This document shows positions 21,240 through 31,444 of a DNA stretch of 64,000 nucleotides, one piece after another (position 1 is the stretch's first letter; each line of letters starts with the position of its first letter). Under the pieces are notes generated by a model that was not told the DNA's origin, did not search any database, and saw nothing but the letters and a program-made list of their open reading frames with translations. The position numbers and the translations under genes are program-made. The DNA lies in contig OX419760.1 in the NCBI GenBank assembly GCA_948567375.1, positions 13,392,001 through 13,456,000 of the forward strand, read 5' to 3'. The DNA comes from Lunularia cruciata (lineage: Eukaryota; Streptophyta; Marchantiopsida; Lunulariales; Lunulariaceae).

Positions 21240-21600
21240 TAATTGATCCTTGAAGAAGCAAGCTACATTATCCTTGTCTTCTTGCAAGGCAAAGTACAAA
21301 GGAGCGACCAACATTGCATGTGAGGCAGTTTCGCTTCAAAAATTACTTGTTGACATTGGTATATTTGTCTCCATTGTGATATTTATCTATGTAAATAACA
21401 GGAGTAGTATTAGACTTGCTAGTAATCTTGTGTTTCATGTTAGGAAGAAACACATTTAGGAACAACATTACTTCATTATAGAGAAGGTACTAACAAGTGA
21501 TATAAATCTTGTATTTCTAGGTATAGATGAGTAGGTAGCTTACATCTTTACAAAGGCTTTGCCTAGAGACACATTTGATGTGTTCTGAGATCAGTTAGAT
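21240..21600 (+). pseudogene. Copia RNase H
   Basis: KKQATLSLSSCKAKYKGA, ACEAVSLQKLLVDIG and VRKKHI are the usual C-terminal RNase H blocks of plant copia elements, followed by YIFTKALPRDTF just before the polypurine tract. Confidence 0.87.
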
Positions 21601-21619
21601 GTACAATGCATTGATAGGA

Positions 21620-21900
21620 GCTTGAGGAGGAATGTTGAGACTCCAAGCTCTCTTTAAGTGTGAACTAGTTCAAGGTTAGACTAAATGTGTATAACATTGT
21701 GTCCCCACTTAGTACACTTGTTATAGAGTTAGTGGGAAGCCAATGCCTACATGGCACACTAGGTTCTTGACCTAGCCTCCTTGGTGAGTAGCTCATTGTT
21801 CTCAGATTTTTATATATACTAAGTGGCAATGCCTACCTATTTTATTCTCTTTGTTCATCCACACCCTCTCTCTCTTGTGTGAGTTTGGAGTTTCTTAACA
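21620..21900 (+). repeat. Copia polypurine tract and 3' LTR
   Basis: The purine run aggagcttgaggaggaa ends at 21,632, and the LTR starts TGTTGAGACTCC at 21,633 and ends CTTAACA at 21,900 (268 bp). Confidence 0.92.
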
Positions 21901-21905
21901 ACAAG

Positions 21906-24318
21906 CTTATAACATGAGATAGCTTAGGGTTAGATAATTATAGCACCATGAAGGTAAAATAAAATTAAGCAATTCATGTGTATGTTAGCTTATCATCTAA
22001 GAATGGTCTCTTTGCTTATTTTCTTGCTACCATCAAGACCTTGTATTCAAAACTCATTGCTTGAGAACTATTTCTCCATATTGCAACCCATTTCAATCTA
22101 TCTATTTGCTTAATAATATGACCTAAATTAACCTTTAAAATATAACCTAGATTAGTTGGCTCAAACCACAGCTAGCCCGCTACAATGTTTAGTGGGCCAA
22201 CTAGCCATTAGTTGAGCCATGCCCAGGTCTAGCTTTTGCACTAAATCCACTTAACAATCAAATTGACAATCAAATCTCTAGCAAACTAAAAAATGCTTTT
22301 ATAGACTATCACTCAACTATCCAATCATCAACAAAATCAAGCAACATCATCAAAGGTACCATTAATCCACCAGGATTGGAGTTAACACCAATACCCACCA
22401 AATTCTTGCACTAATTTCCACTCTCACTTCTTTTGTGTAATTAGGAATCAGAAATCATAACTCATGTTATACACATGTTCTCTACTTGATTTCTCCTCTT
22501 ACTTCTTCTATGTAATCAAGAATTAGAAATCATAACTCATATTGTATACACTTTGCCAATAGGCACCAATTACACTTGTTAAACCACACCCATTCTAACA
22601 TAGAGAATTTAAGTCTATACTTTCTAGCTTCGTCCACCATAACCAAGACTTATAAAACTCAACAGATAAGGAGTGAGCTCTTTGGAGCTCCACTTCAAGG
22701 TATGCCACTCCTTGGGAAGCAAAGGAGTCCAGCATACCCAATCATACATCTGACTTTAACAGTGCAATCAACAACCCTAAGCTAATAGACTACCGCCACC
22801 ATGTAACCCATGCATACCTATTGAAAAACTTGTTGTAACCAAGAAACTCATTCTAACATCCTAGGAAACTAGCTTAGTTATTGTAAATGTTGTGATATCT
22901 ATTATGGCATCCGATGGGTATTTTATTTCCATATCAAGAACACCAAACTTTCTCTTCCATATCCAAAGATAATGATGTTATCTTTCTTGCTTTTACAAGA
23001 GAAATAGACATCATCTTTGGAGCATCTGCATCCTATTAGTTAGCATCTTAAACATCCTTGTAGTAAGGACCTCCTTTGGTTGGTCCTTACTACAAAGACA
23101 AAACTTGTTCTTTAATAAGTTAACTTGCAATGCAAGACACATGAATGGGTAGAGATCTTTCTCCTCTGCAACACAATGCCAACTTACCTTTAAGTGTACA
23201 CATAAGTGTTATTTCCTATCTAGAGCAAAGATTTATCACCTAGTTAGTATGCTTAGAGAAGTACAAGAGTGCCTTAAAGAAGAGTAATATATACTTCTAA
23301 GGCCTTTGATAGATATTTATTAGCTATGATCAGCAAGGATTATACTATATGTACAAGTCATGTAGAAGTACTTACAAGTTGCAAAGGATATTCATTTACC
23401 ATTAAAATCCATGAGGGAGATCGCAAACTAATAGTAGTGAGAAGATATCTTCTACAAATTATCTAATAATAAGAAGCTATTTTTTCCAAATCATCTTATT
23501 GACTGAATGTAAGTAATTGGTATTTTCATACTTGAAAATGACAGTTATATATACTTGGAATCAATATGCAACAAAGTAGTTTAACATCTTCACCCTTATT
23601 CTTTTCTTCAAAATGTTCAATCATGTATAAGAGGAACATCATGTGCAAATCTATACAAAAAGCATCTTTAACTTTAGGTGCTTTCTTTTCTCTGGTAATA
23701 GCATGCAACATTGGATTTAAATGTAATTGACTTGACACACTATAGCATGTCTGTGTACATAAACATGCTTGGAAAATATATCAATAAAGAAGAATTTTAA
23801 ATTTGTGAAGCCTTGGTTGAGCCTCACCAATTAAAAAAAATTGGACCTCAATTCTAATAAAATAGTGTTAAAAGCATGAAAGATTCTTAGAATCTTAAAT
23901 TTATTCTTAGAAAGCTTTAAGTTCAACTTTAATCAACTTATTTACTATTAAATTGAAACTTTCCCAATAAATTTAGGTACTCAAAGGACATTTAGGTACT
24001 CAAAGTTGGACACTTTAAATTTTGACTTCGTTATATTAGAGTTATATGAGCATCCTTTTTAATGTTTAATATTGGATAATTGATTTCTCATATTGAATGT
24101 TTGTATTTCAATATTGGTCACTTAAATTCTAAATATATATAAGAAAATTATATTTGCACCTCTCCTTTTTGGATATTTGCATCCCCTTGTCTAGATCTCA
24201 ACTTGATTCAACTCAATGCATCTTGTAAATAGAATACAATGCACCATTTATTGTTGACAATACACCTATTGATGCAACATTTTACTCCAAGAATTGCTTG
24301 TGCAAGCAATAAAACTAA
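21906..24318. other. Non-coding stretch, no gene recognised
   Basis: AT-rich sequence with only short chance ORFs. Contents noted: a diverged direct repeat at about 22,425-22,474 and 22,499-22,550 (sharing agaaatcataactcat), a perfect hairpin at 23,058-23,095, and a short tandem tttaggtactcaaag near 23,970-24,006. Confidence 0.6.
23058..23095. repeat. Perfect 14-bp inverted repeat with 10-base loop
   Basis: ttgtagtaaggacc (23,058-23,071) and ggtccttactacaa (23,082-23,095) are exact reverse complements. It may be a fold-back remnant of a small element. It is too short for a typical plant microRNA precursor. Confidence 0.9.
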
Positions 24319-24918
24319 TTGCATCCTATGAAGGGATCTGTTGCAAGCATCCTCCGCTCTAACAAAAAATGGTGCAAGATAATCATTGTTTATGACATGA
24401 GTAGTAAATATTGCAATTTTTTTGACCTTGTAGACAAGACTCATTGGAGAAAGACAAGCTCTTGCAAGATAGACTGCACATTCAGGGTTATGTGCAAGGA
24501 ATCCATTGTAAACATATTGACCAACTCAACCATCATCTTGCAAATAGCATATCTAGACATCTATTTACCTACCAAGTGGATGACAATGAGAAGTAGAAGG
24601 TGAACAATATGGCATTTGTAAGCATCAAAGCTTCATCAATTATCTCAACCATCAAGAAGGACTCAAGAAACCAACTTACTGCACAAAGAGATGTAGACAA
24701 TCAAATCCCTCTAGCCGTGCCCATTCCAGTACAAGCCCCACTAGAGATATGTCATTCTAGACCATTTCATTTCAACTCTAAATTTGATGAAAATGGCCAT
24801 GTAACTTGCTTGTTCTTGAGCCACCATCAATCAATTGAGCTAGCTCAATGATTCTCAACCATGTTTGTATTGGACTATACGTACAAGGAAATTGGTATAA
24901 GATGCCACTTTTGAATTT
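24319..24918 (+). pseudogene. MULE/FAR1-like transposase, N-terminal piece
   Basis: Reads SNKKWCKIIIVYD and KTHWRKTSSCKIDCTFRV (FAR1-type zinc-binding N-terminus), then ASSIISTIKKDS, then FDENGHVTCLFLSHHQSIE and FSTMFVLDYTYK leading to MPLLN after a frameshift. These match the first half of Mutator-like (MULE) transposases and their FAR1 relatives. The reading stops at 24,918, exactly where an F1 LTR begins, and resumes at 54,132. Several stops are present. A MULE transposase cuts and joins DNA at terminal inverted repeats; none were seen here. Confidence 0.83.
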
Positions 24919-25608
24919 TGTGCTGGCCTTTCTCTCACTCAAGATGAACCTCTGATGCATGTTATGGTAGCACACCATGGACTAAGAAGGCAAGGAAATC
25001 CAACTCCATCATACTCCTCCAAGGCTAACACTCCAAGACTCAAGACATTGCTCATTAGAGAACTCAATGAGAGAGAGATAGTTGCAAATGAAAGGATGAT
25101 GATACCTCCTCACCCCTTGTTTATATACTTATGAAATAATTATGCACTAAAGTTACTATTTACCATAGTAACTCAAGTGACTAGGATAAAAGTCAAGTAA
25201 AGTCAAAAAGTATAAACAAATATCCATCCACATGGGTATGTTCCACTAAGCATGTGATCTTATCTTGACCCAACCACTAAGTCAAGGATTCCTTCACATG
25301 GGCTATCCTTGGACTATAAAAGAATCCAAAACAAAAAGGTTTGCGGGCCCAAGAGTTCTCAACTCTTTCCCCAAAGCCAAACACCTAGGAATAATACCAA
25401 GTCAATACACTAGAATCCAAAATAATGATGCTCATCTTTTCTACATCCTCTAAAAGTAAGGTCTCCATTATCTTAGCTATGACTAGCTTTAGCTAATCAT
25501 GACTAATGTAGAACCATCCTTTATCTCTATATAAATAATATATCTTAAGTATTTGCAATACCAAGCTAAATATCACAATACCACACACATGCACAAATGG
25601 GTGTTACA
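24919..25608 (-). repeat. F1-C 3' LTR
   Basis: About 690 bp, one of four copies of the same LTR (others at 26,956, 45,624 and 53,443). On the plus strand it runs from tgtg..ggcc to gggtgttaca; on the minus strand it starts TGTAACACCC. The next bases (25,609-25,620) give CTGGGGGTAAA on the minus strand, a classic polypurine tract, which fixes this as the 3' LTR. Confidence 0.9.
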
Positions 25609-26633
25609 TTTACCCCCAGACTAAGTTTTCACTTTGTCCTCAAAGTGAATATCTCTCTACCTTCTATGATACATCTTCAACTTATCATGGTTAATCCTAT
25701 CAAAGTGTCTTCCTCCCAACTCCTTGATATCACAAGTGTAATTGCACTACACCTTCTCCACTATGAAAGGTCCAAAGTACTTAGGCAAAAACTTCTTTTG
25801 TACTCTCTTGAATTGAATGGAATCAAACAACATTACCCAATCACCTTCTTTGAAAGGCTCCTCCTTCTTCTTGCCTTGCCTATTGTCATAGCTCTCCTTT
25901 TGTTTCCTTTGGGCTTGCTCTACTCAAACCGTAGCAACTGCTCTTGCCTCTTCCAACTCCATGAGTTGACCCTTCCTTGACTTCTCAGCATCACCTCCTT
26001 GTGCTTTTTTCAATCTCCTATGAATGCTTTAGAAGGTAGGAAGATAAAAGAAAAATAGGTAAGGTAGACTCAATACCATATACCAATTGAAATGGAGAAT
26101 ATCCGGTGGAAGTCTTCATAGTTGTCCTATACTACCACAAAATTGCATGAATCCTCTTGTCTTAATGATGTTTAGCTCACTCCATTTTTGCATCTTTGGC
26201 CAACATCATGCACAAGGTCTGTTTGGTTCTCTCTACCAAGCCATTGGAATTTGGCTTATAGAATGCAGTTACTCTATGTGTGATAGAGAAATGTTGTAGC
26301 ATGAGTGTTAGTTATGCTTCATGTAAACTCTCCTCATCAATCAGAAACCAACTGCAAAGGGCATCCAAACCTAGTGATAATGCATTCATAAATAAATCTA
26401 CCCACTTCATCTTCATTCTTATCTCTCAATGGTCTAGCCTCACCCAACCCACTTGGTAAAGTAATCCATAACTACCATAATGTACTGATTGTTCCTTGGG
26501 GTTTTATTGAGAGGACCTACAAAATCAATTCCCCACTTCTCAATCCTAGCAATGGAATTGATCTAAGTGGTGGAATGAACATAGACTTTCTAGCAAAAGC
26601 TTGACAACATGACAAGTTTTTCAATAATCAAGA
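25609..26633 (-). pseudogene. F1-C integrase, core and C-terminal part
   Basis: The C-terminal domain reads GDWVMLFDSIQFKRVQKKF and FLPKYFGPFIV (about 25,760-25,860). The core continues rightwards with the same DNA as F1-A 1-450 (for example ccaagccattggaatttggc). No chromodomain follows. Homology to F1-A ends at 26,633 (caagacaat); the N-terminal part is at 47,311. Confidence 0.88.
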
Positions 26634-26955
26634 CAATTTCCTAAAGCCAAATAAGGAAAATTGTCAAGCCATTTTTGGCCTTCGCCCGGAAATGGCTTAA
26701 TGATTTCTGCACACTCCTTAACAAAAGGAGGCGCGTAGTATGAAGACCTGGGGAGAGGTGCATCGCACTCAACCAGATCGTAGTGATAGATGAAGACCTC
26801 ACCCTTGATTTTCCAAAACGCCTTGACTTTTGGAGAAATCACATCAGCAAGTGACCTCGCTTGTTTGATTGAAGACTCCTCCAACATGCTCCAACAGCAA
26901 TCCCTCTCGTGGCAACATGGCCTATTGGTGATACTGGTGAGATCCTAGCGTGGTC
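26634..26955 (-). other. Unknown sequence inside F1-C integrase, left part
   Basis: Not retrotransposon-like. The minus ORF 26,621-26,887 is open for 88 codons and reads like protein (VKAFWKIKGEVFIYHYD, SYYAPPFVKECAEIIKPF, GQKWLDNFPYLAL), but I do not recognise a family. It is interrupted by F1-B at 26,956 and appears to continue at 46,315. It may be a fragment of a host gene. Confidence 0.5.
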
Positions 26956-27647
26956 TATGACCCGGCCTGTCTCTCACTAAGGATGAACCTCTGATGGCTA
27001 TTATGGTAGCGCACCATGGACTAAGAAGGCAAGGAACCCGAACTCCATCATACTCCTCCAAGGCTAACACTCCAAGACTCAAGACATTGCTCACTAGAGA
27101 ACTCAATGAGAGAGAGATAGTTGCAAATGAAAGGATGATGAGTACCTCCTCACCCCTTGTTTATATACTTGTGAAATAGTTACGTACCAAAGTTACTAAT
27201 TATCGTAGTAACTCAAGTTACTAGACTAAAAGTCAAGTAAAGTCAAAAAGTAGAAAGGAATATCCATTCACATGAGCATATTCCCCTAAGCATGTGGTCT
27301 TATCTTGACCCAACCACTAAGTCAAGGATTCCTTCACATGGGCTATCCTTGGACTAAAGAAGAATCCAAAACAAAAAGGCTTGCGGGCCCAAGAGTTCTC
27401 AACTCTTTCCTCAAAGCCAAACATCTAGGAATAATACCAAGTCAACACACTAAAATCCAAAATAGTGGTGCTCATCTTTTCTACTTCCTCTAGAGTAAGG
27501 TCCCCTCTATCTTAGCTATGACTAAATTTAGCTAACCATGACTAATATAGAACCATCCTTTATCTCTATATAAATAATATCTCTTAAGTACTTGTAATAC
27601 CAAGCTAAATATCACAATACCACACACATGCACAAATGGGTGTTACA
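26956..27647 (-). repeat. F1-B 3' LTR
   Basis: Close match to 45,624-46,314 and the other F1 LTRs. The start has decayed (tatgacccggcc for tgtgagccggcc); the end gggtgttaca is intact. No polypurine tract follows, because sequence of another gypsy family starts directly at 27,648. Confidence 0.9.
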
Positions 27648-27659
27648 GATCTTTTGGGG

Positions 27660-28960
27660 CATGCCATTTTTGAATGAACTCTATTTTATCTATCAATACT
27701 TGAATGCCCTCTGCACTTACTCTATGCCCCAAGTAGTCTACTTCAGACTTGCCAAACTTGCACTTTGAGATTTTGGCATACAATCGATTCTATCTTAGAA
27801 TCTGGAGGACCTCTAGTAGCTGTTGTTTGTGTCCCGTCATTGTGCTACTGTATTCTAAGATATTGTCCAAGAAGACGATAACAAAATTATCCAAGTATGG
27901 ACAAAATATATCATTCATTAGACTCATGAAAGTGGTAGGTGCATTGGTGAGGCCAAAGGCATCAGAAGATACTCAAAGTGGCCATACATGGATCAAAAGG
28001 CAGTTTTGTACACATCCTCTTTTGCAATTTGGATTTGATTGTAACTGCTCCGCAAGTCCAGTTTGGTGAAGTATCTTGCTCCATGGAGTTGATCAAATAG
28101 GTCATCCATGCAAGGTAAGGAGTATTTGTTCTTCACTGTTTGCTGATTAAGACCTCAATAGTCAATGCACATGCGCATTGTACCATCCTTCTTCTTCACA
28201 AACAAGACAAGAGCCCCATATTGTGATACGCTAGGTTGGATGAACCCCTTCTACAACATCTCCTCAATTTGAGTCTTACACTCCTCCAACTCATGAGGTG
28301 ATAGGCGATATGGGGCCTTACAAGGAGGTGTCTTCCCCGGGAGTGTCTCAATTTTATGATCTACTCTCCTTTTTGGTGGTAATCCTGAGGGTAGATCATC
28401 AAGAAAGACATCTTGAAATTCATCCACCATAGCTTTCAATTTCTTAGGAACTTGTCCATCAAGATGTGCCCTCTGGACTTCTCTTATTAGACCCATGAAA
28501 CATCTATCGGTCTTATAGACTGTTGCCGTCCCTATGACATATAGAGGCAGATCCTGCCTGGGTGATTTTTCTTTAACTCCAATGATTGACCATTGGTGGG
28601 TTCTCACTACTTTCTTCCTCCAATCTACCATAGGTTGTAATGCTCTATCCATGGCATGCCTAAGATTACATCATAATGAACTAATTATATCACTTGCCAC
28701 TCAATTGCTTCCTAATATTCTCCTACATAGAGTGTTACACGTCTAGGTAATGATTCAATCCTCTCTATTTGCCTGTTAGGAAACTCTACTTCTTCACTCC
28801 TATCTCTCTCAGATCCATTCCCAATCTTATTGCAACAGAACGAGATAAGAAATTCTCTATTGCTCCCGGATTGATTAATACTCTCACTTGATTGCCTTCT
28901 AGGACTCCATTCACAACAATCAATTGTGAGGTTGCCTTTTGGGATCTTTGTGCATTAGTC
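27660..28960 (-). pseudogene. G2 protease and reverse transcriptase
   Basis: The protease box VLINPGAIENF (about 28,858-28,890) has Asn in place of the catalytic Asp. The intact ORF 28,251-28,652 then reads FQDVFLDDLPSGLPPKRRVD and APYRLSPHELEE, the usual entry to Ty3 RT. RT follows in pieces: [28 protein letters not shown], and [13 protein letters not shown], where the second catalytic Asp is Asn. KCKFGKSEVDYLGH closes the region near 27,740. Confidence 0.88.
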
Positions 28961-29099
28961 TTCTTCCTTCCCTCACTTCTCTTCTTCCTTATTGAGCCAA
29001 TAAGGCCGCAAGGTACATTTACTAGTGATCTTTGTTTTCCAAAGTGATTTCCACCTCCTCCTCTTCAATGCGCCTCTCCATGTTGTTCAAAGATCGCAT

Positions 29100-30060
29100 G
29101 TACGACGGCCAAGGGCCTTTAGGGAAACAAGTGCAACAATTGGTAGATATGTGCCCAATACGGCCACAATTGTAACAATGGCATTGTTCTTCTTGAGTTC
29201 CTTCTCCCCGTGGGACTCCATCTCTTCTTTCTTCTACCCGTCCACACTCCCCTTGAAGCGGTCATGCTCCTTGATCTCAAAATCAAAGGTTGCCCAATTC
29301 CATTGGCACTGGTCCACCCATGTGTGTCATTTCTGCCCAATAATGTTGAGGTGGAACTACTCCTTCACCTCCACCCAATGCTCTTGCTATTCTCTATGCA
29401 CAAACAATGGCTTCAAATACCATGCGAGGATTTTGCACCATGACTTCTTAGCAAACCCGCTCCTTTAACCCTTGTTTGAAATTGTTGAGAGCCTTTGTTG
29501 GACTCATGTTGGTTATTGCAACTTGTAGATCCAAAAATGCCTCCACATACTCTTATACGCTATTCTTCTGTCTCAATCTCCATATTTGGGTTCAAGCCAT
29601 CTGCACAAAATCCACCGATTGGAAATTCTTCAGCAATCCTTCTTGCATTGATGTCCACGTGACCTCCCTTCTCTCTGCCAACATGAGTTGTTCCCAAGCA
29701 TCATACCATGTGAGGGCTTTATCAATCAAGTACCCACATGCAAACATGCCTACAACATGCTCCATGATCTTTGTTGAGAACAATCAAAAATATCGATTCA
29801 TTCTTGAGATCCAATTTTCCACTACTCCCATCATACACTACCCCTTGTAAGGCTCAATGTTGCAGGTCTTCTTCATTCGGAGTAGCAATGAGGCTTCATC
29901 GTTGATAGGGTTCATAGGCATAGTTGCCTCTCGAAGTACTTCAGTTGCATGTATTGGGTTTTGAGATGGCTCTTCTTCTTGCATGGGTTGATTGTTCTTG
30001 AGGATTTGCACTTGACTTTGTAATGTCTCCATGGTCATCTTAATTTCTCAAAATTCATTC
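29100..30060 (-). pseudogene. G2 Gag
   Basis: A canonical zinc knuckle CYNCGRIGHISTNC lies at 29,136-29,178. Upstream on the minus strand are gag fragments: LTWYDAWEQLMLAER and EVTWTSMQEGLLKNF (29,592-29,783), VEAFLDLQVAITNM and a start region with a predicted coil near 29,838-30,038. Frame changes separate them. Confidence 0.82.
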
Positions 30061-30694
30061 AATCCCTTGCATTCCTTGCACCAGCTCTTGTGATTGCGGA
30101 TCCATGGTTCTTGCAACACTCAATTGCTAATGTCTACTTCAATACAGAGTCAATATGATCACTCTAGAAGGCGCATGAGCTATTGGAACTACCATTGGGA
30201 CCTCAAAAGCTATCACTTGTTGATAATACTCCTCGCCAAATTCCTAACCACAAAATCTCTAAACATCACTTTTGGTCTCACTACATAACGGATTTCTACT
30301 TGAGTGTTGAAAAATAGAGGATTTGGGACATTCACATCCATATTATCATAAGAGAATGTAGATTGTTAAATCTCACTCTAATTCATATATCAACACAGGT
30401 AGAATCATCGAGTTTGGTGAGTTCATCACCCTATCCATGAATTCTTTGCCAAAGTGATAAACTAGCAATACCCTCATTTGCTCACGCTAGATGAACATAA
30501 CCTTGATGTGGAATGGATTTGGGAATAGAAAGCTAGGTGCGGGAAATTGTCCTCGCGGTGCATCCATTCCGTCCGCTCTCTAAAGTCCTTCCTAAGTCTA
30601 GTAATTACTTTATGTTCCCCACTTCAAATTACTCAATTTTAGTAGTTTGTGCTCTTCCAAGAAGGGTGATCCACTCTCTTGGACTAAGAACCTT

Positions 30695-30707
30695 GCTTTG
30701 ATACCAT
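30695..30707 (-). promoter_or_regulatory. G2 primer binding site
   Basis: Minus strand TGGTATCAAAGC, one base from the initiator-Met tRNA site, one base away from the LTR that starts at 30,708. Confidence 0.88.
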
Positions 30708-31444
30708 TGTACTAATACGAGGACAAGAGAAGAGAGAAAACACAGATTACACACTCAACATTCGGTGCCCCAAAGGAGCACCTTCTCTTTATTATATAGA
30801 CAAAGAGGATCTCCTCCAAGGAAGCTCCACCATAGGATTAGGCACACAGATAGTTGACATGTCAGCAAGCTCCACCCTTGGATTACTTACTTGGATGGGT
30901 GACATGTTGGTCTAGGTCCTATCTGACTGGTCAAACAAGCTTTAATCGGAGGGAATCTTTTGGGGAATCTTCATGTAGGAGTCTCAAAATCACGTGAGTA
31001 AGGTACCATTGGAAAGCTCTTGATGAGACAAACTAGGGGGGAGGGAAGTCTAACATTTCTTTCCATGGGGCAAGATTCTGCACATTTTTGAGGCCTAATT
31101 CATCCATTTAGGCCTCCGAAATTGCCTTCAAAGATTTCTAGCATATTTTGGTTCCTACTCTATTAGTAGAAGTCCCCTTTTGGTGATACATCTTTTTGAC
31201 CTGTTCAGTCCATCATGTGTAACATCCTTCCAGATGTTACCAAACCAATTTTCACCTTTAAATCATATGTCTAGTTATTGGTTCTAAGGTTCTCAAGTCT
31301 ATTTTGGTTTTTGCTCTATTAATAGAAGTACTCTTTTGGTGATTCTTCTATCTGATCTATTTGGACCATCATATATAACATCATTCTAGATGTTACCAAA
31401 CCAAATTTCATATCTAGATCATATGGCTAGCTCTTGGTATTACA
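30708..31444 (-). repeat. G2 5' LTR
   Basis: About 737 bp, matching the solo LTR at 48,108-48,846 along its length (tgtaNtactNcgaggac at one end, ttggtattaca at the other; plus-strand view). Confidence 0.92.

Larger units (their letters stand above)
16386..21900 (+). mobile_element. Ty1/copia retrotransposon
   Basis: Complete in outline: 5' LTR, initiator-Met-type primer site, gag, protease, integrase, RT, RNase H, polypurine tract and 3' LTR. Integrase before RT places it in Ty1/copia. The flanks are gcaag (16,381-16,385) and acaag (21,901-21,905), a 5-bp target duplication with one mismatch. Stops and frameshifts throughout pol show that it is dead. Confidence 0.93.
27648..31444 (-). mobile_element. 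Ty3/gypsy family G2, 5' half with 5' LTR
   Basis: Minus strand from right: LTR (30,708-31,444), primer site, gag with zinc knuckle, protease, RT up to its thumb. It is cut off at 27,648 by the F1-B LTR; the rest of pol and the 3' LTR are absent. The same LTR family occurs as a solo LTR at 48,108-48,846 and a fragment at 55,053-55,376. Confidence 0.88.

Noticed and set aside
25265..25453. Repeated 62-codon ORF (also at 27,305 and 53,789)
   Set aside because: Lies inside the F1 LTR copies; recurrence reflects the repeat, not a gene.
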